Of a stretch of 64,000 nucleotides of DNA, positions 44,680-56,515 are shown piece by piece. The notes under the pieces were generated by a model. That model had not been told where the DNA came from, did not search any database, and was given only the letters and a program-made list of their open reading frames with translations. The DNA comes from Periplaneta americana (Eukaryota; Arthropoda; Insecta; Blattodea; Blattidae), in assembly GCF_040183065.1 (NCBI RefSeq), contig NC_091122.1, positions 153,750,455 to 153,814,454 on the forward strand, given 5' to 3'. Position 1 is the stretch's first letter, and the number at the start of each line of letters is the position of its first letter. The position numbers and the translations under genes were made by a program.

Positions 44680-45259
44680 TTACATATAACTACAATATTC
44701 TGATCGATCACAAACATGACGACCTTGGGTGGATATGATACCGCACAAGGTTGAGATACCCTTATCATCCCAACCGCAATCTACACATGTGCCACGATTG
44801 TATGTACCTGATATACTTGTGAAAAATATCAACGGGGTTTTAATGTGCTGAATCAAAAGAAACATCTATAAACTGTTTCTTTATTATCACATATTTGTTT
44901 AAAATTCTAATGAAACAATTTTTGAACGTATTATTTTAATAAAATTCTTTTAATCTCGGCTAATATTAAGTTATCATATATACTCTGTGCAATTTATATC
45001 TTAATAAAATATTTATAAGCTTTAGAATTTTAGTACGTTTGAATAACGCTGTATTCTTCTTAACAACATACAGATAAAAATGACTATCTCTACCCAAAGC
45101 TCCTACGTTCCCCGAGCTTTCATGATGTGTGCGCATTACTTGAAGGAGAGGTACCAAACCCACATTCACTTTGTTCACTTTTGGGACGAAAACATGGATG
45201 ACAGAGGTGAGAAATTTATTGGAATTATAGAAATGTAACCAGACTTACGTCATCGGCAT
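44680..45259 (-). CDS. Possible small cysteine-rich protein gene (speculative exon chain)
   Basis: The minus-strand exon 44807-44680 begins after an AG (TATATCAG) and encodes TYNRGTCVDCGWDDKGISTL, then CGIISTQGRHVCDRSEYC-SYM-stop, with five Cys in about 41 residues. Local GC is above background. An upstream GAC|GTAAGTCT donor at 45249/45248 follows ATG CCG ATG AC. With a short middle exon 45177-45140 (AAAAG acceptor, CAA|GTAATG donor) the three pieces join in frame to 58 codons. No signal peptide results, and I recognise no family. The last exon is the most convincing part. The 5' structure is guesswork and could be wrong or could belong to a larger gene. Confidence 0.3.
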
Positions 45260-45391
45260 CAGAGCGAAATATCAATGCAGTGTGTTCAGTTCAGAAGGAA
45301 ATGTGTCTGATTGCGGTCGTAATGTACTTAATAGCACCGTGGCTGCTGGGCTTTCTGATCTTTCGCGCGTACTACTTTCCTTTCTTTCGTG

Positions 45392-45412
45392 AACTCACTG
45401 TATAAAATATAT
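45392..45412 (-). promoter_or_regulatory. Candidate TATA-box region, minus strand
   Basis: The minus strand reads TATATATTTTATACAGTGAG, followed by a GC-richer stretch down to the GTAAGT donor at 45248. It is compatible with a promoter for the possible gene at 44680-45259. TATA-like strings are common in AT-rich DNA. Confidence 0.25.
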
Positions 45413-45717
45413 ATCGGTATTTCAAAGAACGAACACTTAACGAAGACTGAAATTTTCTTCAACAACTTACCATAAAATTACACCAGCAAACAATTAAATT
45501 TTAATATGATTATTATTGAATTTATAGCTATAGTAGTAAAGAGAGGTAATATAAGCTTTTTAAAGATTCCGATCAATTAAGTATAAAGTGACGACAGATA
45601 AATTCAAATATAACTGTAAGCGACTGTATAATCTCATTCAATTAGTTTGAAAATTAGAATCCATTAATATATACGATTTTATGACGCGTTGAGATAAAAA
45701 ATGAGTTTAATTAAAAC
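45406..45717. other. Intergenic, nothing recognised
   Basis: AT-rich sequence. Confidence 0.4.
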
Positions 45718-45721
45718 TTAA

Positions 45722-46555
45722 GGAGAGACTCCACTGAAAATCATGAAAACTTTCCAAAAAAAATTGGGTATTTCACTTCTTTACAATGTATATTTCCATA
45801 CCCCAAATGGATTTAGTTCAATTCTGATTACAAATATGTTTAATTTTTATTTTAAATTAAGGCTGTAAGGGGGCGTGGTATTTAATGAGCTGTTAAAATT
45901 ATTTTTTTTATCAAATAATTCTTTTTTTACAAATTTATGATTGCAAATCTAGTAACTTTTTGTTCTAAAGTTGGCTCCCTGGAAGTTACTAGATGAATGT
46001 GGCGGAGGATAATTTTAATTTGCATGAATATTCATCTTGCTTTCAAATCCATTTTTCCATCAGTTTATTTTTCTTGATTTAACTCCAATTTTTTATGCCA
46101 AATATTAATCAATCTGAACGAAATTTTACTGCAAGAAGGTAGCTGCATGTTTCTAGTCATTGATTTGATGATAAATGCTGATAGTTTATTTTATTAATAT
46201 TTTTTCATGAATTATAGAAAAAAATAACGTTTTTTTTCTTTTAAATTTAAAGAACATTTTCCAAAGTGAAAAAAATGAGATATTTCATAAAACGAATGAA
46301 TAGAAATGTTTCTTTATGTCTTGTGAATGTAACAAGAAAACGAAGCTCAAAAATTGAGATTTTCTACTAAAGATTTTGCTTTGAAAATACTTCTAAAAAG
46401 AATAGAAAAAAATAAAAAATCAAAAGCCAAAAACATTTGGAAATTAGAAATTGTATTTTGTTAGTCCTTTACATAGCAAGCATGCTTTCAACAATTGGTT
46501 GAAAAAAATCAATAATGAATGAAGATAAAAGTTGTCATTTTAGTGGAGTGTCCCC
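45722..46555. mobile_element. TTAA-type foldback element, copy 3 (diverged)
   Basis: The left flank is TTAA at 45718-45721; the right flank is TAAA at 46556-46559. The ends GGAGAGACTCCACTGAAAAT and (inverse) GGGGACACTCCACTAAAATG match at most positions. The start also resembles copy 1 (GGGGACACTGCTGAAA). Interior pairing is weak. No transposase frame. Confidence 0.65.
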
Positions 46556-46559
46556 TAAA

Positions 46560-47379
46560 CGATTAGAAAAGAGAATGTGTATAAGAATTTTTAGGAAACA
46601 GTTAATAAAAGATTAGACATATTTATTTAATATTTGAGAAGTTTCTTTCAATTTCTTTCTTAGTTTAGTTTAAATGAATTGTCCAATAACCACAGAAGAA
46701 CCTAAGAATGCAAGAAACATGCATGGAGATGAAAACTTCCGACTGTTTCTGGATATTAAAGAACATTTTAGCAGACTTGTCAGTAGCAATTTCTGATCTC
46801 TTTTCATTCCGAAATTCATCGAGTATGTATTAAGCACTTCTTCGCCTCTGGCCATCCATCCGAAGGATACATTGAAACATTATTTGAGAACACATAACAG
46901 GTGTAGCTTTGTACATTTGGCATGTGGTCAGATAGTCTTCCAGGAAGACACGATTCTCACAAACTACCACTGCAGGTACTCTATAGTTTCTTGTATATGG
47001 GTAGGAACAATGTAACGAGTATATTATGGGAATAATCTTTCAACTCTTCATCGACTTAGAAAATAACACGGCGATGGTAGGAACATGAATGCTACAACAT
47101 ATTGTCAACATTGTTTGGAATAAATACTGACTTTGTCAACTAACAGACAAAAATATCTCCGTTTACAGAAACAATGGATCTGTTTCTTTCAGTTGTCATA
47201 TTAAAATTATTATATTACATACATTATTTGTTAAATAGTATGATTTTTACATAGATTTTCATTCTCACCATTATTGAAATGTTGAGGACACTCTGAGTGT
47301 ATTAAGTTATCAATATCACTGACACTAAGATTTCTACTTCAATATAGCTTTATTGTCATGAATACGTGTTCTTGATATA
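46560..47379. other. Intergenic, nothing recognised
   Basis: The minus frame at 46670-46855 has no motif that I can place. Confidence 0.35.
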
Positions 47380-47387
47380 CCCTATAC

Positions 47388-48566
47388 CGGTGATGTCAAA
47401 GCAAGCGTATTTTTCTGACCTTGACGTCGTGCGAGGGAATCAAGCGCTAAGTTTGGAAAGAGGAAGGGTTGTGTATATGAATAAGCAGCCTGTTGGATAA
47501 AAAAAACAGTGGTGCACAAACTTCAAGCGGAACGTGAAATTTTATGTCGTTATTTTTATATGGCTTCTTTCTGTTTGATATTATTTATATTGTCTGTAAA
47601 ACAAAAGTACTAATACCAATTTCTTAATATTGCAGTTGTGTTTTAAATGTTAATAACATAATAAAGAGTTAAGAACAAATATTCACATAAATTCCACAGT
47701 AGTTCAACTATACTGTACTAAATGAATGAAATACATCAATCGTAAAGAAAGTGATATCCACCCCCCCCCCCCAAAAAAAAAGAGATTGAGTATGACATGA
47801 TAAGTTGGAATTTATATTGATGGTACCTTTAGCCTTATAAAAGTAATCAATAAACTAATCAAAACAATATTACAGTACAAAGCAAAGTTACCTAGGTGCT
47901 GTATATGTTTTAAGTGTAACTAATATTCCATAACAAAACTCTTATCGTATTATGCTTTTAAGGTGATATTGGTGAGCAACTTCCTAACATCAGAATATTA
48001 AATTATTTTCTCGAAATGTCCTCAAGCTATAGGGCTTACATTTTTACAACACATGGGCACATATCTTTTGCTTATGATGTAACAGTAGTTGCTTTGTTAA
48101 TTCATTTCCTTACAAACAATTTCCATGCGAATATTTTCAAAATTTTCAATACACTATCTTCAGTAATACGTATTTACGTACATTAGATTTACGAAAATAT
48201 TCTGTAAGGCTACTAAATAAATAGGCCTGTGCCTGAAAATTTCACTTTTCTATAAAAGAAGTTGAGAAAATATTTATTTTGAATAAAAAATGAAACTTGT
48301 GAAAAATGAGCATTAAAATTAAAACTTACATTCTTATAATGCACTTATATTTCTCAGACAAATCTAAAATTTAACATGGATACAGTTTTAATAAGTTCTC
48401 TTCCTTTTATCTATTGAATCAGTGCTGGCCATCCGTGAATATAGCTCGACCAAGCGGCATATACTACCACTTTCGTCTGTCTCTTTCCTTTCCGCTGTAA
48501 AGCGCTCAGGCTCTCCTGGGCTCTAAAGCTCGCGTTTGCCCCTATGGACATCAATTGACATCACTA
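47388..48566. mobile_element. hAT-like non-autonomous element, 1179 bp
   Basis: CCCTATAC is duplicated at 47380-47387 and 48567-48574. The termini CGGTGATGTCAA and (inverse) TAGTGATGTCAA match at 10 of 12 positions and resemble the short hAT terminal type. The interior contains a C13A9 run near 47761 and no recognisable transposase. Confidence 0.8.
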
Positions 48567-48574
48567 CCCTATAC

Positions 48575-49252
48575 TATTAAACGAGAAATTTTTGTTTATT
48601 TGAATATTCCTTTACTTGTACATTAATTGGAAATTTTATCTTAAAAATGGGTCTAGGAATTTTGATGAAAATGAGTGAATCTGCAGTTTTCGGGTTGCAA
48701 GAAATGTGAAAGTGGAAACGTTGTGCAGAATGTAAATACTAATAGCGATAGTGTTGTAAATTAACAGTAATGATGTGGGCCTAAATAGTAGTGGTAATAT
48801 TATAATTAGTGTAAATTTGGAAATAAGTCAGAAATTGATGTTAATTTTTAAACGCGGTTTTCCTGAAACAACATTTTTATGTATATATGCACCTATATCT
48901 CAGAAACTATTAGTGTTACAGAGTTGAAATTTTGCACGTTCATTGTACATCATATAATGACTTAATGGTAGCACTTTTACATTGACATAATATTATGTAT
49001 TATAAGATTTAGATATATTTTTGTATTGGAAATTTCAGGTTTTTCTCGGTAGAATTTTTATAAAAGTTTAGTATTAAAAAAAATTGATAAAATCGAGCTA
49101 GATTATAATTTTGATAGTGAACGTAGATAAGTATATTGCAAATATGTATGAAAAATTTTAGCAATGTACATTAACCAGTTTCCAAGAGAAAGGTTAATAA
49201 ATTTAACATTTTTTTTGTTTTTTTTTTCTTCTTTCATTTGAATACAAATTTT
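48575..49252. other. Intergenic, nothing recognised
   Basis: AT-rich, with poly-T runs near 49210-49230. Confidence 0.4.
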
Positions 49253-49805
49253 TTAAAACTCAATTATCATCATCATCATCATCGTCCTTGCAGGTACTAG
49301 GCCTAGTGGTCGTCCCAAAGATCGTCTTCCATGTGGTACATAGCGGAGAATTTGTCTTGGGAGTCTGGAACGGTCCATCCTATTGACATGGTTAAGCCAT
49401 TTTTGTCTATAGTGGTTGAGATGTTCATAAATAGGCGTAATTTTCAATTCTTTTGTAATTAGTTCATTCCTTTTGTGGTCAAGCAAGCTGTAGCCGGCAG
49501 TCCTCCTTAGAAATCTCATTTCTGCAGTTGTTAGGCGTTGAACATCTGAGTTACGGACAATCCAGGCCTCACTACCATACATGAGGACAGGTCTTGCTAG
49601 AACTTTATATGCTTTTAACCTGGTATGGTTTTGGGTTTTCGTGGTTGTGAAAATCTGGTTGATGGTTCTTAAAGCTCCATTAAAATGTTTAATATTTTCA
49701 GATATATCAGTAACAGGTAAATATGTCAAATTATAACCTAAATATTTAAATGAGTTTACCTGTTCTAACGTATGGGTTCTTTTTGCTGCAAATGAAGACG
49801 AGCTG
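49253..49805 (-). pseudogene. RTE-like non-LTR retrotransposon, C-terminal fragment
   Basis: From about 49805 down the minus strand reads KRTHTLEQVNSFKYLGYN (end of RT), then LKAYKVLARPVLMYGSEAW, LTTAEMRFLRRTAGYSLLDH, HYRQKWLNHVNRMDRSRLPR, PHGRRSLGRPLG. The frame is open for about 180 codons. Its 3' tail is (GAT)n at 49264-49284. It is a different family from the copies at 12.3 and 31.9 kb. Confidence 0.85.
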
Positions 49806-50339
49806 CAATACTCAATACATCACCTGAATATAATAGCACAAAATTTCAATATGAAAATTTCCCCAAACAAAAAAAAAAAAAAAAAAAGAAAATATGGCGT
49901 TCCAAGGTAAACAGCCAGTTAGGAGTAAAACTCAATTATAGCAGTTAATATAACAAACTAACAAACAAAAAAATTCTAAAAGTATGTAGAATAATATGTA
50001 AAAATTTGAAAATAACACCTTTTATACTTTCGGAGAAATACCCACTTAAATTTAGCATTGCGCACTATGAAAACATCTAGACTACCTTGTCCTCTAAAAA
50101 AAGAAACTCATTTAGGGTGTAAAATAACTGGATTTAGGGGGTTCCACTTCTTTTGATTGAGGAGGGACCCGAAGGCTTGCAAATATAGCCTGATGCTTAT
50201 TGTGCTTACCACTCCTGTTCTATGAATGATATTTGTCGCCGAACGGTCGCGTTCTTGTATGAATACAGCACGCTGCACCGTGAACTCAACTCAGGTTATC
50301 GTAATAATGATAATGATATTGAATTAATGATGGCAAAAC
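49806..50339. other. Intergenic, nothing recognised
   Basis: It contains a poly-A run at 49869-49887. Confidence 0.4.
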
Positions 50340-50433
50340 GAGTTCGAGGTCCAACGCCGAAAGTTACCCAGCAATTCTGCTTCATTTGGTTAAGCGAAAA
50401 CCTCAGAAAGACCCTAACCAGGAGTTCCATTGT
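50340..50433 (-). mobile_element. SINE body fragment
   Basis: GCCGAAAGTTACCCAGCAATTC through GAAAACCTCAGAAAGACCCT and AACCAG matches the body of the SINE at 15501-15763 (about 15604-15680). The tRNA-like head is missing. Confidence 0.75.
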
Positions 50434-53322
50434 TAAGGTAATTTCAACTCAGAATTCCGTTATATCGCAACTCGTGTAGTGTTGCCAACTTCGGCGATTT
50501 CTCACTGAATATTTTTGTTTTTAGTTAGTGCTTAAAGGGAAATGAAATGCCGTCGGTTGTCTGGGCAATTTTGAAAGGGTTTAAAGTTTTGTTCAGATTT
50601 TAAAATAGTAATATGCGTTACAAGAGCGGTATGTTGAAGTTTTCATGTTCGAGGAAAAGTTTGAAAAAGCGAAACGTAGTTGAGCTTTTTTAATTTCCGA
50701 GAATTGAAAGAAAACATAGCGCTCGTGTATCGTACATTATTTTGTGCGAAGATCGTTTATTGCATACCTGAAAGAGGAATTTCTAATTAGTTGCAATGAA
50801 ATCTCCATCTTGGTTTCTGTTCAATGACGCCAAATTTGCAAAACAAAAATATCTGTCTTCAACACTGTTGCTTTAAAATGTTTTCTGTGTTTACTATACT
50901 CCAGTAGGCCGTGATATACGTCTGTCTTTTTTTTCCCAGTCTATAAATGCGAACTTAAAACAAACGGTAAGGTTATGTAATGATTTAGAGTTTACTTAAT
51001 TTTTGCAAATATTTAAAAACAATAATTAACAGTGCAATTTAGGTGAAATTGCAGTGCTAAGTTTCCAATTTATAATTATTACTATATTGAACGTCTCTAA
51101 AAATAATATGTTAAAAGCCTAAAGCAGTACAATCAATATGTCACTTAAGCGGTAAGAAGAGGGAAATTGTTATAGGCCTATGTGTTAGGTTGGGAATACT
51201 GAATGTGGAATTTTAGACTTACCGCGGATTGGTTTTGTGCGGAAATCAAGCAAATACGCACGATCTCGCACAAAATAATTTTGTACTTCCTTCTGCGAGT
51301 CAATGCTGGAGAAAATGCCAGTAAATAAATCTCAATGACAACTGACAACAATAATTCATTTACTCCGTTTTGCGCTCCTTTTGAATTATCCAATAGCAAG
51401 AAAGGAAAAATAAATAAAAGATTATTTATTTGAATTGATATTATCTACAATTATTATAGTGAACAGTTATAATTAATCAATAATCGCAGTAACATTATAA
51501 TCACGTCTTTAAAGATTAAATAGTAGCTGCAGTAGTGTTTATATTGTGATTATGGTATAATTAATCCTAGGAAAACATAAAATGCAGTTAGAAAAGATTG
51601 GCTGGAGAATATTTGTTTAGAAAACTGGCTTTTAGAAGTGTCTGAGAACTGAGCTAGTATAGTGAAGTGTAAATTTTTCGATCCAATTTAAAGACAACAT
51701 TTAATGATTTAATTGACCAATCAAAGACAAATAAATATAAAACTGTCGTACAACCATTTACTTAACACGCCAAATGAAATTGAGGTTCTCTCCCGCCGAT
51801 AAAATTAATTTGAAAAACTAATAATCTACTAAAATAAAATAAAATATAAGAGGCACATTAACAACTGGATGAAGAAAAGATATTTACGATGCAGTAATAC
51901 ACGAATGAATCAATTTTTAACCTCCCGACCGAAGCCCCCGCAACAAGATTTTTATAGTATAGGTTTTATAAATCTTGTATTGAAAATGGGCGTAAGAATT
52001 TGTTGAAATTAGATGATTCTACTGTTTTCGGATGTGAGAAAGCGATTTATCAATGTCTTGACTTCGGGAAAACTTATTTAGAGAGTTAAATAACCGGATT
52101 TAAGAGATGAAAGAACCAGTGTCGAAGCTCTTAAGTGGCTTTTGAGACTTAATCTACCCCCAAAAAATTAGTTATATCTAATAACAGTATAAGTTCGTAA
52201 TAACGATGTACTTGTATCTTAACACTTGGTTTGACTTCGATTCGTTCATATATTAAATTCACTTGTGTAATCATTTCACTGCGAGAGGCTTGTGGCAGAA
52301 GCCTCCTAGTGAGGCACGACGGCCTCGCTCACAGGCAGCTGTACTCGCAAGCTTGAGGAGAGTTGGGGAGTAGGGGGTATCGATTGACTACGACTCAATA
52401 GCAGGATGCAGGGCTAGTCTCAACCGCCTTATAATACGCCGCGTTATATTGGTTTTCTGTGAATGCGCTGCATTGCTCAGTGTTAGTTTAATCAAGAGTG
52501 CATACGTGTATGTGTTTACATATTAATTTTGTGTAAAATGGCTCATACAGAGAGAACATTGAGGTCATTATTTGCAGAATTAAAAGAGAAACCGTTTTCA
52601 AGTTGCAAGTTGTGGGTATGAAACGAAATGAGCTTACAAAGAAGATCGACGCTACATCTATATATTAAAATAGTGGATGGAGGAAGACTAAATAGAAAAT
52701 TTCAATTTTCATGGTATAAAAAATACTCTTGGCTAACACGGCGCTCTGAGACAAATAAGTTATATTATTACACCTGTATTTTGTTTGCGAGTGAAAATGA
52801 AAGCCGAGACACATCTGCTGTATAAAAAGATATAAGGTACGCGATTTTTTTTTCACCCTACCCAGTACTTACAACTTAGCTTCGCCACTGGAAATAACAA
52901 GATTGAGAGCTGTGGTTCTCATTTTGAGCATCTCCTATCAAGTTTGGTTAGTGAGAGTGTTTTTTTTTTTTTACTTTTATGGCCTTCTCAACATGATTTT
53001 ACATATTTATTTTTCTCAAGTTTGAAATCCACTAAACAAGTTTAATAAATAGATAAAATACATGAAACGGGTGAATGGCTAAAATTTCTACACATACTTA
53101 AAATTTATTGAAGATTCGGAATATGTAAATTTTAACATAGAGTGCCATTAAAAAAAATTAATTGTACTGTCACACCTGTAACTAACTTTTTTCGAACACT
53201 AGTATCATATCATATTGTATGGTGTATCTCTAACACAATGTGTATAAAACTTTTCTTTTTTGTTGTAAAATTAAAATTTGAGAAGTTATTAGTAATATTC
53301 CATACTTATTTTTCGGCCTATA
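50434..53322. other. Long AT-rich stretch, no gene assigned
   Basis: 52270-52440 is GC-richer and contains the small hairpin GAGGCTTGTGGCAGAAGCCTC. From 52540 a frame starts MAHTERTLRSLFAELKEKPF but ends after about 25 codons. Other frames (51178-51399 minus, 52628-52825 plus, 53142-53330 plus) lack motifs. Confidence 0.35.
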
Positions 53323-53324
53323 TA

Positions 53325-54378
53325 GGGTAAAGGTTGCTAATACTGTGATACGAGTAATATTGTGATAGTTCTTTTTGAGATTCATTACAATGTAACTGAG
53401 AGAGAGACGGACCGATTTTGTACAGCAACTTGTCCACGAACATTCCCTTAATACGTTGACACAACACAAAAAGCCGATCTTCCTCTCTCTCTCTCTCTCT
53501 CGGTTTTTTGCGTCAACGTATTAAGGGGCTAGGTACTTACAGCTTACAGCAGTAAAATTTTGGAATCATCCAACATTTTTTTACTCCATTACTGTATCTT
53601 GTACAATAACGAAAAGTAATATGTGTAAAACACTGTCCTTCTGCTATATGAAAATAAATATTTTTACGATTTAAAAGAAATTATTATTATTTTTTTTCAA
53701 AATTCAAAATGGTGGCAGTTCACTGTGCAGTGATGAAGCATTTCCCTCATAACTCAAAAACTATCCAGCATTCTGTGACGAAATATTTTGTGTGTATTTA
53801 TACATGTCATATCTACAATATGATATAAAATCACTTCTCTACCTTTGATAGATTGTCTGATAATAAAATTAAATAATTTTAAAGAAATAGTCAAATATCA
53901 GTATTTTCTTCTAACACAAAATAAAAAAAAATTATTTATTAAGGAATGTAATTGAAAGAGCATAATATTGTAAACATGAGTTTCAGCAATAAAATAAAAG
54001 AGAGAGAACATGAAAAAGTTAACAAGTTTATGAGTTATGAGGGAAACGCTTCATCACTGCACAGTGAACTGCTACCATTTTGAATTTTGAAAAAAAATTA
54101 ATCGTAAAAATATTTTTTTTTCATATAGCAGAAGGACAGTGTTTTACAAATACGAATTTGTATTATTGTACAAGACGCAGTAATGGAGGAAAAAAATGTT
54201 AAATATTTCCAAAAAAAAAAAAAATACTGCTGTAAGCTGTACCTAACCCCTTAAGGGAATATTCTTGGACAAGTTGCTCCACTAAACCGGTCCTTTTCTC
54301 ACTCAGTAAAATTGTAATAAATTCTCAAAAAGAATTATCACAACATTACTCATATAACAATATTACCAACCTTTACCC
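53325..54378. mobile_element. TA-flanked foldback element split by a nested TTAA foldback
   Basis: TA lies at 53323-53324 and 54379-54380. The left arm GGGTAAAGGTTGCTAATACT and right arm TATTACCAACCTTTACCC are inverted. Pairing continues through CAACTTGTCCACGAACATTC / GAATATTCTTGGACAAGTTG. Removing 53525-54254 joins GTCAACGTATTAA to GGGAATATTC and gives a 324-base near-complete palindrome with a (CT)n-containing loop (53482-53501). Confidence 0.9.
53525..54250. mobile_element. TTAA-flanked foldback element, copy 4 (nested)
   Basis: TTAA lies at 53521-53524 and 54251-54254. The ends GGGGCTAGGTACTTACAGCT and AGCTGTACCTAACCCC are inverted. The arms pair over most of their length: AAAACACTGTCCTTCTGCTA / TAGCAGAAGGACAGTGTTTT, TGGCAGTTCACTGTGCAGTG / CACTGCACAGTGAACTGCTA. 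The target was a TTAA in the arm of the older element. Confidence 0.92.
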
Positions 54379-54380
54379 TA

Positions 54381-54949
54381 CACCTCGTCTCATTTTGTAT
54401 TATTTGTTGGCACATTTATAAGTGCTACACTTACATTTTTTTAAGCACATGCTGCAAATAATTTCTGAGAGTTTGTTTCTACTCAAGCATGTATGCTAAG
54501 GAGAAATTCTGTTCTGTGCAGTGGAACTCTCTGAGGAGGTCATGTGATTTATAACTCCGAATGTCATTTATCATAAGTAACGCCTGGACGCGAATGGAAT
54601 TTGTAATGCAATAAGTTACTCGCTAACTCAATACAGCCACTTCGCTATCTATATGTACAACAATTTTTTCATAAGATCGCATGAAAGCAGATTACTATCC
54701 TGTTCGGAAAATTAATGTACACAGGATGTCAATTCAATTGCGTTTCATGTAACTAGTACACATATTTTGTTTGTTATCCTTGGGTACTTATCAGCATTTA
54801 TCTAATATGCAATAAGTATTAGATGTAAAAATGAGTGTCACGAGGATTCTATACTTTCTCGTGATAGTTAACTTCGTGAAAAAATAATAGAACAAGTTTA
54901 TATAATTCTATAGCAGCCATTCAATTCCATTAGTAAAACTTTTTTCCCC
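54381..54949. other. Intergenic, nothing recognised
   Basis: AT-rich sequence. Confidence 0.4.
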
Positions 54950-55440
54950 TCCTCACTGGACATCCTGAATTACCAGAACGTCCTCAAGCTTCTAAAACAA
55001 AATGACAAAACAGTTGCAATCCAGTGGATCTCAAGACACTGTCAGATTTAAGACAACGAACAGGGAGACACACTAGCCAAAAAAGGAGGTAACCTAGCTA
55101 TATCCCTCCAGAAATCTGTGCCATATATTTCTGCGAAGAAATATTTAAAAAGTTTTTAAAAAAGGAATCCATGCATGATTTAGATGTCAAAACATTCTAA
55201 AAGCAATGAAGATCCTCGATCCAGAACACACAATGTTAACAAAGAAATGCAATGGCTATCTTCCGTCTCAAAACTGGTCACGATATATTAGCCAAAAACC
55301 TCTACCGTTTGGGAATCTTACAATTTCCAGCCTCCGTTTTTTGAAACCTTGAAGAAAAAGATATCTTCTTCACTGCTCCGCAGAATTTGAACGCTACTTG
55401 GAAGCAAGAATGAAGATTACCTTTTTTTCAGTTGTCTTTT
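54950..55440 (+). pseudogene. RNase H domain relic of a Jockey/I-like retrotransposon
   Basis: The plus strand reads LKQNDKTVAIQWISRHCQI, stop, DNEQGDTLAKKGGNLA. This is the end of an RNase H domain (WIPGHxGIxGNExAD pattern with the catalytic Asp). After breaks, AIFRLKTGHDILAKNLYRLG (the usual FRLxTGHxxLxxHLxRxG segment) and ILQFPAS follow. Stops and frameshifts show it is old. Confidence 0.7.
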
Positions 55441-55559
55441 TTTTTATACAATCAATGATCTACATATTATGTATCATAACTAACCTTTAGATAAGTAAAT
55501 AAATACATATCTGAATACATAATAGCATATTTATTTGCAAAACTGATCTAGATGACAAA

Positions 55560-55870
55560 ATACAAGAGTATAATAAATTGAATGGAACTAATAGAAAACA
55601 TTTTGGCAGCAGATGATAGTGAATATGAAAGTAAGATTGTATAACGTTACGTCAAATGCAGTTATGGCATAAAGTCTGGATTTTAAACAAATGAAATCAC
55701 AGAAACTGGAAGCAGATCAGATACGCTTTTTGAAGTCACTATTGGGAATAACGAAACTGAATCATCAAAGAAATATAGCTATCCGAGAAAAACTACAAAT
55801 CACTTCGTTAACCGAAGAAACCCATTATCAACAACAGTGGAAGGACCATCAAATCCCACAACACTTTTTC
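55560..55870 (+). pseudogene. RTE-like retrotransposon relic
   Basis: The 55691 frame MKSQKLEADQIRFLKSLLGI, TKLNHQRNIAIREKLQITSL, TEETHYQQQWKDH resembles the E.....RFLR...G.t..D..RN..IR..L.I..I...I..Y...W..H segment after the RT. The end of the GSETW-type motif is degraded (KVWILNK at about 55670). No boundary was found. Confidence 0.6.
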
Positions 55871-56274
55871 TAATAACACAGACGATTATGCTGCTAAAGA
55901 GAGGAGAATTGCTTTGGTCTTCAAATATATTTAGGTGAGTTAGCTGCTATCAGTTTTGTACTATCATATAAATATTTGTATTATTGCTTCCCTCATATAA
56001 AATTGCAACGCACGCACTGAATGCTACCAAGTTTTCTAGCATGAAGACTGCAAAAACTAACCTGAATACTGATTTGGAAACTTTCTTAAACAAAAGTGAA
56101 AACACTTTAAAAGTAATCTTTAAAATCAAATCGGCACTAATGAAAAAAGTTTACTTTATATCTCACATTGGTTTCAGCAGACAGCGGAATCGAAAGAGAA
56201 AAATGCAGCAAACAAACAAGACTATCAAGGGTTTGAGTTGAAATTCCGGCCAATCCACTCTGAATTTATAACTT
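55871..56274. other. Intergenic, nothing recognised
   Basis: The plus frame at 55984-56241 is Lys-rich and has no motif. Confidence 0.4.
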
Positions 56275-56440
56275 GCGTTGGGTAAGCCCACGGTTTTCTC
56301 CAGATACTCCAGTTCTCCTGTGATATCCCAACAATATTCTCCACCATCACTTTTTACGAGCGAAATGTAGACCCACCGCCTGTGGTGCACTCTGGAGTGT
56401 CTCTGACGAACTAAACGGTCTACGCTTCTCGACACTAGCG
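56275..56440. repeat. Dispersed repeat shared with 24085-24250
   Basis: See the copy at 24085. Here the unit extends leftwards, with TTGCGTTGGGTAAGCCCACG and TCTCCAGATACTCCAGTTCT, giving a minus-strand frame of about 90 codons of unknown meaning. Confidence 0.6.
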
Positions 56441-56515
56441 ATATCTATGAACCACAATCGTAGTCAGGGAGATTAACGGTAAGTTAAGGACCCTGACGTT
56501 GCAGAAAAAACAAAC

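Noticed and set aside
46670-46855. 61-codon minus frame starting MARGEEVLNTYSMNF
   Set aside because: It looked protein-like, but no motif, splice context or boundaries could be found.
52270-52900. Possible hAT-type element (MAHTERTL frame, CGCCACTG near 52885)
   Set aside because: There is no matching left terminus and no 8-bp duplication of GAAATAAC could be found.
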